Origin: Helicobacteraceae bacterium
GTDB lineage: Bacteria; Campylobacterota; Campylobacteria; Campylobacterales; Sulfurimonadaceae
Assembly (NCBI GenBank): GCA_947497635.1
Contig: CANMHZ010000033.1
Location: 1-9,210, forward strand
Direction: 5' to 3'
Length of the DNA: 9,210 nucleotides
Part shown: in pieces, positions 1 to 6,521 of the stretch
Layout of the letters: each line of letters begins with the position of its first letter
Position numbering within the stretch: position 1 is the first letter of the stretch
Notes under the pieces: model-generated
The model's database searches: none
What the model was told of the DNA's origin: nothing
What the model saw: the letters and a program-made list of their open reading frames with translations, nothing else
Program-made: the position numbers and the translations under genes

Positions 1-134
1 ATTCCCAAGCTGGAGCTTGGGAACGAGATGATATAGCTCAGTATCTAACGGTACTTCCTCCAAAAGAGTTATTGGAATCAAAACTACATCAAGCTTTAGA
101 AAATGCACGAAAAAAATTTCCAATAAATGAATGA
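1..134 (+). CDS. C-terminal tail of an unidentified protein, possibly DUF1016/YhcG-like nuclease family (partial)
   Basis: One frame is open from the window edge, with codons starting at position 3, to a TGA at 132-134. It encodes about 43 residues ending in FPINE. The readable part, with IAQYLTVLPPKELLE followed by KLHQALENARKKF, resembles from memory the extreme C-terminus of DUF1016/YhcG-type PDDEXK nuclease-like proteins; this is a tentative match on a short tail. The first readable residues (SQAGAWER) are encoded by a near-perfect inverted repeat at 2-23, so this stretch may be repeat-derived rather than original protein. The frame ends 8 bases inside the next gene if that gene starts at 127. 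The gene could be intact and extend leftwards, or be a remnant; the window does not decide. Confidence 0.45.
   Translation, partial: SQAGAWERDDIAQYLTVLPPKELLESKLHQALENARKKFPINE
2..23. repeat. Short inverted repeat (10-bp arms, 2-base centre)
   Basis: TTCCCAAGCT and AGCTTGGGAA are exact reverse complements separated by GG, and CGAG follows. The structure would form a very stable hairpin as RNA. It lies inside an open reading frame and has no T-run after it, so it does not look like an ordinary intrinsic terminator. I recall similar GTTCCCA...TGGGAAC palindromes as dispersed repeats in many bacterial genomes, but this window has only one copy, so its status as a repeat family is inference. Confidence 0.6.
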
Positions 135-1242
135 GATGATGAACCCCTACACCAACGAACTAAAAGCCTTAAAACGCTCAGGACGCTACCGTGAACGTCA
201 CGTTATAGATGAAAATCTGATCGATATGGCATCCAACGATTATTTAGGTTTGGCACATAACGAAGAGTTGCACGCAAAAGCGTGTGAGACATTAAAAAGC
301 TACGGTTATCATGCCCCAAAATCCTCTATGCTTGTCAACGGCTATCACCCAATCCATCAAAACTTTGAGCATGCTTTATGTGAGGCGAACAGTTTTGAAG
401 CGGGGATTGTGATGGGGAGCGGGTTTAATGCGAATATTGGGCTCATGGAAGCGTTGGTGCGTAAGGGCGATTTGTTGCTTATGGACGAAGAGTATCATGC
501 AAGTGGTGTTTTAGGTGCGAAAATGGCTGAGGGACGGGTTGAATTCTTTCCCCATAATGACCCAATTGCACTTGAAAATGCTCTCCAAAATGCGAATGAG
601 AAGCGAATTATCGTTGCTGTCGAGGGGATCTACTCCATGGGGGGCGATTTACTGTGCCGTGAGATTTTGGAGGTGTGTGAACGGTACGCAGTAATCATCA
701 TCTTGGATGAAGCCCACAGCAGTGGGGTGATCGGTGAGCGGTTGATGGGGATTCTGGATTATTATGCCATTGCCCCTACACCGCTCATGATAAAAATGGG
801 GACATTGGGAAAAGCGTATGGGAGTTTCGGGGCGTATGTTCTCTCATCTACTCATATATCGGACTATCTTATCAACCGTGCTAAAAATGTTATTTATGCG
901 ACAGCTCCCTCTCTCTATGATACTGCATTAGCCCATCATTCACTGTTGTATATTCACGAAAATGCTACGCAGTTAAAAGAACAAATCCAAACACGTCAAC
1001 GATGCATCAAAGAGATATTAGGGCTGGATGTCGGGGGATTGATCGTCCCTATCGAGATCGGAGATAATCGTGAAGTTATGGCGCTACAACAATCCCTCAA
1101 AGAGGAGCTAGGGGTGCATATTGGTTCCATCCGTCAACCGACGGTGAAAAAGGCGATACTGCGTCTCATCGCGAGAACGGACATACCGATAGAGACTTTA
1201 GAGAAGGTGTGTAAACGTTTTAGTCACATTAGGATAAAATAA
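127..1242 (+). CDS. bioF: 8-amino-7-oxononanoate synthase-like PLP enzyme (alpha-oxoamine synthase family)
   Basis: This is a fold-type I pyridoxal-phosphate enzyme of 371 residues, close to the usual 380-400 for BioF/Kbl. BioF condenses pimeloyl-thioester with L-alanine in the cytoplasm, an early biotin step. Family motifs are in order: ASNDYLGL at 35-42, the cofactor-stacking histidine in DEEYHAS (H124), DEAHSSGV with D194 and H197, and the Schiff-base lysine K229 in GTLGKAYGSFGA. Kbl (2-amino-3-ketobutyrate CoA ligase) is the main alternative, because motifs alone do not fix the substrate and no other biotin gene is nearby. The start is uncertain: ATG codons at 127, 136 and 139 are in frame and none has a good Shine-Dalgarno sequence. 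The gene is followed after 5 bases by an ABC ATPase. A BioF-like gene next to pbp1A also occurs in Helicobacter, as I recall. Confidence 0.85.
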   Translation: MNEMMNPYTNELKALKRSGRYRERHVIDENLIDMASNDYLGLAHNEELHAKACETLKSYGYHAPKSSMLVNGYHPIHQNFEHALCEANSFEAGIVMGSGFNANIGLMEALVRKGDLLLMDEEYHASGVLGAKMAEGRVEFFPHNDPIALENALQNANEKRIIVAVEGIYSMGGDLLCREILEVCERYAVIIILDEAHSSGVIGERLMGILDYYAIAPTPLMIKMGTLGKAYGSFGAYVLSSTHISDYLINRAKNVIYATAPSLYDTALAHHSLLYIHENATQLKEQIQTRQRCIKEILGLDVGGLIVPIEIGDNREVMALQQSLKEELGVHIGSIRQPTVKKAILRLIARTDIPIETLEKVCKRFSHIRIK

Positions 1243-1247
1243 GGGTG

Positions 1248-1946
1248 ATGAAACCTATCCATATTGATCGGCTGAGAATTAATCATCTCAATAATGTATT
1301 GGTGGATGTGGCGTTTGAGATTCATACTTCTCTTGCTTTGGTGGGTCAAAGTGGAAGCGGTAAATCTCTCATTCTCAAAACACTATTAGGGCTTACGGAT
1401 AGTGCTTTGGATGTGACGCTGGAAAAGCGGTGCAATTTTGAGTGGGTACGAGGGCAAAGTGTTGCTTTAGTGCCTCAAAATCCCTTTACGGCACTTTCAC
1501 CGCTAACGAAAATCGCTAATCAAATGTTTTTGGAGCGTCAACGATGTGAAGAGATATTTGGATGGTTGGGATTGGATAGTGCACTCTTGAATCGCTATCC
1601 AAACGAACTTTCGGGTGGACAGTTGCAACGGGTTGTTGTTGCAATGGCATTGAGTTTTGAACCATCATTACTATTGTTGGATGAACCGACAACGGCATTG
1701 GATCCACACGCTAAAAAGGTAATGATAGAGTTGCTTCGAACCTTGCAAGCCAAGATGGGATTTTCACTTCTTTTTGTGACGCATGATATGGGTGTTGCAG
1801 CAAAAATGTGCGAAAATATCTGCGTCCTCAAAGAGGGGCGGATAGTGGAAGAGGGGAAGATGGTGAGCGTTTTGGGCAATCCTAAAAATGACTATACGCG
1901 TCAACTTATGGATGCTGATTTTAAAACAAGAAACTTTAGAGCTTAA
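1248..1946 (+). CDS. ABC transporter ATP-binding protein, Opp/Dpp/Nik type, short
   Basis: This is a cytoplasmic nucleotide-binding subunit of 232 residues. It has every ATPase motif (numbered from the ATG): Walker A GQSGSGKS at 33-40, the Q-loop glutamine in PQNPFTALSPL near 77, signature LSGGQ at 121-125, Walker B LLLLDEP at 141-147 and the switch histidine H179 in VTHD. The Q-loop wording and the terminal NDYTRQL (compare HPYT..L) point to the oligopeptide/dipeptide/nickel group. Members usually have 260-330 residues with a C-terminal oligo_HPY extension; this one stops where that extension begins. No permease or binding protein is encoded nearby, so the substrate is unknown. GTG at 1245 is an alternative start directly before ATG 1248. 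AAGGG lies too close to be a good ribosome site, so coupling to the gene ending at 1242 is likely. Confidence 0.85.
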   Translation: MKPIHIDRLRINHLNNVLVDVAFEIHTSLALVGQSGSGKSLILKTLLGLTDSALDVTLEKRCNFEWVRGQSVALVPQNPFTALSPLTKIANQMFLERQRCEEIFGWLGLDSALLNRYPNELSGGQLQRVVVAMALSFEPSLLLLDEPTTALDPHAKKVMIELLRTLQAKMGFSLLFVTHDMGVAAKMCENICVLKEGRIVEEGKMVSVLGNPKNDYTRQLMDADFKTRNFRA

Positions 1947-1949
1947 AAC

Positions 1950-1954
1950 GAGGA
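1950..1954 (+). promoter_or_regulatory. Ribosome binding site of pbp1A
   Basis: GAGGA ends 6 bases before the ATG at 1961. This is the clearest Shine-Dalgarno sequence in the plus-strand cluster and fixes the start of the penicillin-binding protein. Confidence 0.75.
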
Positions 1955-1960
1955 CAAAAA

Positions 1961-3925
1961 ATGAAGAAAAAATTGTGGATTTTAATGGGTCTCATTATAC
2001 TGATACCTGTGGGCTATTTGGGGTACATTATTTACAGTTTTGAATATGAAACTCAACGGCTTATCAACTATAAACCTCGTTTAACGACTGAAGTTTATGA
2101 TCGTAACGGGGAAAAAATTGCCAATCTTTTTAGCGATGAACACCGTTATTATGTCTCGTTTGAGAATATTCCTCCACGTCTTATTGAGGCGTTGCTAGCG
2201 ATTGAGGATACGACTTTTTTTGAACACCATGGGGTAAATCCCGATGCAATTATGCGTGCCATCATCAAAGATGTATCGGCAGGAAAACTCAAAGAGGGGG
2301 CAAGTACGATTACGCAACAGCTTGTTAAAAATGCTCTTTTAACGAGAGATAAGAACTTTACCCGTAAATTTAAAGAGGTACTGTACTCTATACGTATCGA
2401 ACAACAACTCACTAAAGAAGAAATTTTAGAGCGTTATTTGAATGAAATTTATTTGGGTCACGGTTATTATGGTGTCAAAACTGCTTCTGATGGATATTTT
2501 CATAAACCCCTCAAAGAGCTCACCCTCAAAGAGATGGCGATGTTGGTTGGCTTGCCAAAAGGGCCTAACTTTTATGCTCCGACAAAAAATTATGAGCTCT
2601 CTCTTGGACGTGCGAATCGTATTCTCGAACGGATGATGACATTGGGATGGATTGATCAAGAGACGTATGACAAAGCGACACAGGAACGTCCAAAAGTCTA
2701 TAACGATACATTGACAAAAAATTCTGGTCCCTATATTATCGATGAAGTTATGCGTCAATTGGGGGATTCTTTCCCCGATATTCGTAGCGGTGGGTATAAA
2801 ATCTACACGACTATTGATATGAGACTTCAAGAATCGGCTTATAAAGCTCTTCAATCGGGAAGGAACGATATTTTAAAACGGGCTGAGGAAGTAGGGGAGT
2901 TGGATGACACAATGAAAAGTCAGCTCAACGGTGCACTTATGAGTATGGATCCTAACACGGGGGAAGTATTGGCGATGGTTGGAGGGTATGACTATACGGC
3001 GAGTTCTTATAATCGTGTCACACAAGCGAAGCGTCAACCCGGTTCTGCATTTAAACCCTTTATCTATCAAGTAGCATTAGACAGTGGTATGTCGCCCGCT
3101 TCGTTGGTTCCCGATATTCCCCGTACGTATACGTATGAAGACAAGGGAGAGATGAAAGAATGGAAGCCCAAGAACTATAAAAACGATTACAAAGGGATGG
3201 TAACAATCCGTAATGCGCTTACGTATTCCCGTAACTTGGCAACGATTAATATGGTAAGTGATATGGGGTACGAGCGTATTGTTGAGGGATTACGTCGCTA
3301 TGGAATTACTGAGCCACTCCCTCAGGGGCTTTCGATTGCTTTGGGAACGATGATGATTTCTCCTTATAATTTGGCGAAATATTACACGATGTTTGCGACG
3401 GGTGGAGTTCTTACCAATCCAATTTTGGTACGCCAAGTCATCACGCCCAAAGGGGAGACGTTCCGTTACGAAAACAAACGTCGCCAAGTCAATACAAAAG
3501 AGCAAACCTATCTTATGACATCGATACTTCAAGATGTTGTTGCTCATGGTACAGGAACCGCTGCACGAGTGGCAGGCGTCGAAGTCGCGGGTAAAACAGG
3601 GACGACCAATAAAAACGTGGATGCATGGTTTATCGGTTATACACCTGCTGTAGAAACAGTGGTTTGGTTTGGAAATGACAACAATACGCCGATGCGACAC
3701 AGTGAAACAGGGGGTCGTGCTGCTGGGCAAGTATTCCGTTATTTCAATGAGGATATGATGAGGATTTATCCCAATACAAAACGCTATTTTGATCGTCCTG
3801 CAGGCGTTTATCGAGAGACAAGAAAAGTAGATGGGAATGCAACTGAAGAGTTTACCGATACGTCCGCTGCACCCGATGCTGCACAAGAACAAGCTCCCGT
3901 AACGGAAGAAAAATTAGTATTTTAA
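1961..3925 (+). CDS. pbpA: Penicillin-binding protein 1A (bifunctional transglycosylase/transpeptidase)
   Basis: This class A PBP polymerises lipid II into glycan strands and cross-links the peptides on the outer face of the inner membrane. Its 654 residues contain a cytoplasmic KKK start and one membrane anchor (about 5-26). The GT51 domain (about 50-225) has the catalytic glutamate E82 in EDTTFFEHHG, the GASTITQQLVKN motif (113-124) and RKFKE with E139. The transpeptidase domain (about 320-600) has the nucleophile S362 in SAFK (K365), SRN at 423-425 and KTGT at 545-548. All catalytic residues are present. The length is typical of Campylobacterota and lacks the extra domain that makes the E. 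coli enzyme about 850 residues. The tail from about 620 is rich in Ala, Glu and Thr and is probably disordered. It follows the ATPase gene by 14 bases and is the last gene of the plus cluster. Confidence 0.95.
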   Translation: MKKKLWILMGLIILIPVGYLGYIIYSFEYETQRLINYKPRLTTEVYDRNGEKIANLFSDEHRYYVSFENIPPRLIEALLAIEDTTFFEHHGVNPDAIMRAIIKDVSAGKLKEGASTITQQLVKNALLTRDKNFTRKFKEVLYSIRIEQQLTKEEILERYLNEIYLGHGYYGVKTASDGYFHKPLKELTLKEMAMLVGLPKGPNFYAPTKNYELSLGRANRILERMMTLGWIDQETYDKATQERPKVYNDTLTKNSGPYIIDEVMRQLGDSFPDIRSGGYKIYTTIDMRLQESAYKALQSGRNDILKRAEEVGELDDTMKSQLNGALMSMDPNTGEVLAMVGGYDYTASSYNRVTQAKRQPGSAFKPFIYQVALDSGMSPASLVPDIPRTYTYEDKGEMKEWKPKNYKNDYKGMVTIRNALTYSRNLATINMVSDMGYERIVEGLRRYGITEPLPQGLSIALGTMMISPYNLAKYYTMFATGGVLTNPILVRQVITPKGETFRYENKRRQVNTKEQTYLMTSILQDVVAHGTGTAARVAGVEVAGKTGTTNKNVDAWFIGYTPAVETVVWFGNDNNTPMRHSETGGRAAGQVFRYFNEDMMRIYPNTKRYFDRPAGVYRETRKVDGNATEEFTDTSAAPDAAQEQAPVTEEKLVF

Positions 3926-3940
3926 AAGAAGATCGTAGTG

Positions 3941-3970
3941 TATTCTCTCATAGTTTTTTATGAGAGAATA
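3941..3970. terminator. Hairpin between convergent genes (probable bidirectional terminator)
   Basis: TATTCTCTCATA and TATGAGAGAATA form a perfect 12-bp stem around a 6-base loop (GTTTTT). It sits 15 bases after the pbp1A stop and overlaps the last codons and the stop (3958-3960) of the converging GGDEF-EAL gene. Position and symmetry suit termination in both directions, but neither side has a T-run after the stem, so it is not a textbook intrinsic terminator. It could instead protect 3' ends or act with other factors. Confidence 0.6.
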
Positions 3971-5904
3971 TCGGGCTTACCAATATAATATCCTTGCGCG
4001 TAATCAATCCCTAACAACTTGCTCTTATTATAAATGTCTTCATTGCAGACGTATTCAGCAATAGTTTTAGCCCCAATTTTTTTACTAAAATCAACAATGG
4101 TTTCAACGACAATAGCGTGTCTCATATTCGTATCAATATTTCGAATGAGAGAACCATCTATTTTAATATAATCAATGTTGAGCTTAAGTATGTTTTCAAA
4201 GCTTGAATAACCTGAACCAAAATCATCAATCGCGATACGTCCACCAAGTGCTTTAACGTCTTCAATAAAAGAGGAAACAACTTCAAACTTCTCGATACCT
4301 TCAGACTCTAAAATTTCAAAGGTTACCCTATCTGCCGTTTTTGTCTCAACAATCGTCCGTAAGATAAAATCGACAATAGTATGATCGGTTATATCACTGC
4401 TGGAGAGATTAATTGAAAATTGCTCTGTCCGTTTTGAAAATATTTCACACGCTTGCCGTACCACTTCTCGTGTAATGGTAGGGTAATGTTTTGTTTTTTT
4501 AGCTAACTCTAAAAAGTCTAATGGCGAAATAACGTCATTATTTTCATCGATGATTCGAACTAATGTCTCGTATTTCTCTATTTTCCCATCACTAAAGGAG
4601 GCAATAGGTTGAAAATAGCAGACAATTTTAGAATTAATAATTGCTTGTTTAATGGTATTTGCCATATTGAGATTATGTTGAAAATGACTTCTTATTTTTT
4701 CATCTTCATTGTAAATCGCAATAGGCATTTTATTGGTTTTTGCTTGATGTATGGCTATATCAGCGGAGATTAAACTAGCATTTTCGCCATACGCCAAGCC
4801 GATTGAAAGTCTTAAATTTATGATTTGCGAATCAATGGAAAAATGTTCCTCTTCCACTTTTAGGATTATTTTTTCTAAAAGATTTTTGATTTCTGTAACG
4901 GAGAATCTTTGATCAAAAAGAAGAGCAAACTGATCTCCAGCAAGCCTGTAGGTAGGGTGGTAGGAATCTAAAAAACGTGAAAATTGGATAAGAATATTAT
5001 CCCCCACAAGAATTCCAAAATAATCATTGATCTCTTTAAAATCATCAATGTCAATGATGGCAATAGCAATTATTTCAGGTAAATGAATATCTTCTTGAAG
5101 TTTATTTCGATTGGGTAAATTTGTCAGGGTATCGTTATAAAATTGTTCAAAGAGCTCTTGTGTTTGATTGGCAACTTTATCTTGCAGGTGAATATTGATC
5201 TCTTTTAATTCACTGGTTGCATCATTTATTTTTTGTTGTAAAATCGTATTATCTTTTCGAAAGAGATTTAATAAAAATAAAACAGGGCTAAGGGAGAGTA
5301 AAATCAACAATACTCGTAAGAGTTCTTCTATCGCGGCTTCTCGAGAGAGTGATTCTATGAGTTGGTAGTCTATATCAACACCAATGACGTAATCTTTATT
5401 ATTGAGTGTTGTGTAGGGGACAAAAACACTTCGAAATGACCCCCATTCATCGTTCACCCACGGATCGAAGGTGACTCGTTTGGTTCGAAAAGCTTTTAAT
5501 ACATTTTCATTGGTATCGTAGGAATCATAATATCGGGTCAGTTTTTTACCCGTTCTGATCTCTTCATCCGTGGCACTGCTTGATATAAATCGCGTAATAT
5601 TTTGATCTAAAACCATAATATAGATGTATTTTACTTCGGATGATTTCGCAAATGCAGAAAGGGATTTGATATTTTTCATATCTTCTTGAATAGATATAGA
5701 AGTAGCGTTTTTTGCTTTGTCTGTGAAGTCATTTCCCAAAATCATCTGAGAAGCTATAGCTGTGGATAGAAGTCTCTCATCAATATTTTTTAATATACGT
5801 TCTTTGTTACTACTGTAGCTCAAGAGAGAATAAATAAACATCACGATAAAAAAGAAAGTTACTGAAATGTAAATCTTATTTTGATAAATAATTTTTTTAA
5901 ACAT
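3958..5904 (-). CDS. Membrane sensor with degenerate GGDEF and EAL domains (likely c-di-GMP phosphodiesterase)
   Basis: The protein has 648 residues: membrane helix about 11-30, a periplasmic Cache-like sensor region about 31-190, second helix about 195-214, a coiled-coil linker about 218-255, GGDEF about 256-400 and EAL about 410-648. In the GGDEF domain, DTLTNLPNR (258-266) and IDIDDFKEIND (metal Asp D285) are normal, but the signature is AGDQF (322-326), with the key glutamate replaced by glutamine and no RxxD inhibitory site before it. The EAL domain keeps the expected ligands: E446 in ETLVR, N499 in INLS, E530/E533, D560/D561 in DDFGSG, K581, E617 and Q637. I infer a c-di-GMP hydrolase whose GGDEF may bind GTP as a regulator. 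The start has AAAGG 6 bases upstream (5911-5915) and its own promoter. The gene is visibly richer in A+T than its neighbours. The ligand is unknown. Confidence 0.92.
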   Translation of the reverse strand: MFKKIIYQNKIYISVTFFFIVMFIYSLLSYSSNKERILKNIDERLLSTAIASQMILGNDFTDKAKNATSISIQEDMKNIKSLSAFAKSSEVKYIYIMVLDQNITRFISSSATDEEIRTGKKLTRYYDSYDTNENVLKAFRTKRVTFDPWVNDEWGSFRSVFVPYTTLNNKDYVIGVDIDYQLIESLSREAAIEELLRVLLILLSLSPVLFLLNLFRKDNTILQQKINDATSELKEINIHLQDKVANQTQELFEQFYNDTLTNLPNRNKLQEDIHLPEIIAIAIIDIDDFKEINDYFGILVGDNILIQFSRFLDSYHPTYRLAGDQFALLFDQRFSVTEIKNLLEKIILKVEEEHFSIDSQIINLRLSIGLAYGENASLISADIAIHQAKTNKMPIAIYNEDEKIRSHFQHNLNMANTIKQAIINSKIVCYFQPIASFSDGKIEKYETLVRIIDENNDVISPLDFLELAKKTKHYPTITREVVRQACEIFSKRTEQFSINLSSSDITDHTIVDFILRTIVETKTADRVTFEILESEGIEKFEVVSSFIEDVKALGGRIAIDDFGSGYSSFENILKLNIDYIKIDGSLIRNIDTNMRHAIVVETIVDFSKKIGAKTIAEYVCNEDIYNKSKLLGIDYAQGYYIGKPDILS

Positions 5905-5932
5905 AGCTAACCTTTGAAGTTAATGATCGATA

Positions 5933-5938
5933 ATTATA
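5933..5938 (-). promoter_or_regulatory. -10 element of the GGDEF-EAL gene promoter
   Basis: The minus strand reads GGTATAATTA here, a perfect TATAAT. Transcription would start near 5926 and give a leader of about 20 bases before the ATG at 5904, with AAAGG in between. No good TTGACA is found about 17 bases further upstream, which is common for the vegetative promoters of Campylobacterota. The element lies in the 56-base gap after dedA, so the gene can be transcribed separately from uvrB-dedA. Confidence 0.55.
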
Positions 5939-5960
5939 CCTTCTATATTCATAGTTTGGA

Positions 5961-6521
5961 CTATTTTTTTTTCGTAGCCTGTGACAAATAAAACCACACG
6001 CTTCCTCCGATAACGATTAGTGAAACAGGTGCCAGATATGGTTTATCCGAAATCATCTTGAAGCCCTCGACGATAGCTCCTCCGAAAAGATAACTTCCCC
6101 CTCCGACAACAATCGCCCAAATAAATGCTCCGAGTGCATTATAAAGGCTGAATTTCAAAAAATCGTATTTACTCAAGCCGACAGCGATGGGAATGAGGGT
6201 TTTGAGTCCGTAAAGAAACTTTTTAATGACGATAATCCATGCACCGCGACGTTTGAGGATAAGATGGGAAAAAGCAAGTTTACGTTTGTGTTTCGTGAAA
6301 TACTCCATCATTTCACGCTTATGATAGCGCGCCATATAAAAGAGTAATCCATCTCCGATGAAGTTGGCGATAAACGCGATGCTAATCGAGAGGGTTAAAT
6401 CCATCTTACCCATAAAACTAAGAACTCCTGCCCCGATAAGGGCGACCATCCCACCCCCAAGTGAGTAGAGAAATACGACAAGGTAGCCGTAGGTGGAGAG
6501 GTTATTTAACATGTCTTGCAT
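5961..6521 (-). CDS. DedA-family inner-membrane protein
   Basis: This is a 186-residue, mostly hydrophobic protein with probable membrane or re-entrant segments near 11-37, 44-63, 95-117, 128-150 and 162-180. KKFLYGLKTLIPIAVGLS (100-117) matches the DedA signature (compare RFxxxxRTLxPxxAGLS), and GDGLLFYMARY (56-66) matches the second conserved block. DedA proteins act in lipid carrier (undecaprenyl phosphate, phospholipid) translocation and proton-dependent envelope homeostasis. Against E. coli YqjA as I remember it, the two signature arginines are lysines (K101, K107), and the N-terminal acidic residues E39 and D51 align with Y19 and A31. The ATG abuts the TAA of uvrB with no base between, and AAGGA (6530-6534) lies 8 bases upstream inside uvrB, so translation is coupled. 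The 3' end has nine A residues coding for the final three lysines. Substrate unknown. Confidence 0.85.
   Translation of the reverse strand: MQDMLNNLSTYGYLVVFLYSLGGGMVALIGAGVLSFMGKMDLTLSISIAFIANFIGDGLLFYMARYHKREMMEYFTKHKRKLAFSHLILKRRGAWIIVIKKFLYGLKTLIPIAVGLSKYDFLKFSLYNALGAFIWAIVVGGGSYLFGGAIVEGFKMISDKPYLAPVSLIVIGGSVWFYLSQATKKK

Noticed and set aside
1..126. Promoter for the BioF-like gene within the visible upstream sequence
   Set aside because: The closest match is TATAGC near 32-37, with no convincing -35 and a long leader; it is too weak to call.
994..1546. The 11-base string CGTCAACGATG occurs at 994-1004 and 1536-1546, followed by similar AGAGATATT bases
   Set aside because: Both copies encode ordinary Arg-Gln-Arg-Cys stretches of unrelated proteins in frame, and the flanks diverge; this is best explained by chance.
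2426..2854. Open frame of about 142 codons on the minus strand opposite the transglycosylase region
   Set aside because: It is antisense to conserved GT51 coding sequence and resembles no family I know; it is treated as a shadow.
3290..3892. Open frame of about 200 codons on the minus strand opposite pbp1A
   Set aside because: It lies wholly antisense to the transpeptidase domain, has a Cys/Ile/His-rich composition with no recognisable motif and no ribosome site; it is a by-product of pbp1A codon use.
5964..5972. Run of nine A residues at the 3' end of dedA, a possible slippage site
   Set aside because: It encodes the last three lysines just before the stop, and a shift there would alter only the very end of the protein; no sign of programmed frameshifting was seen.
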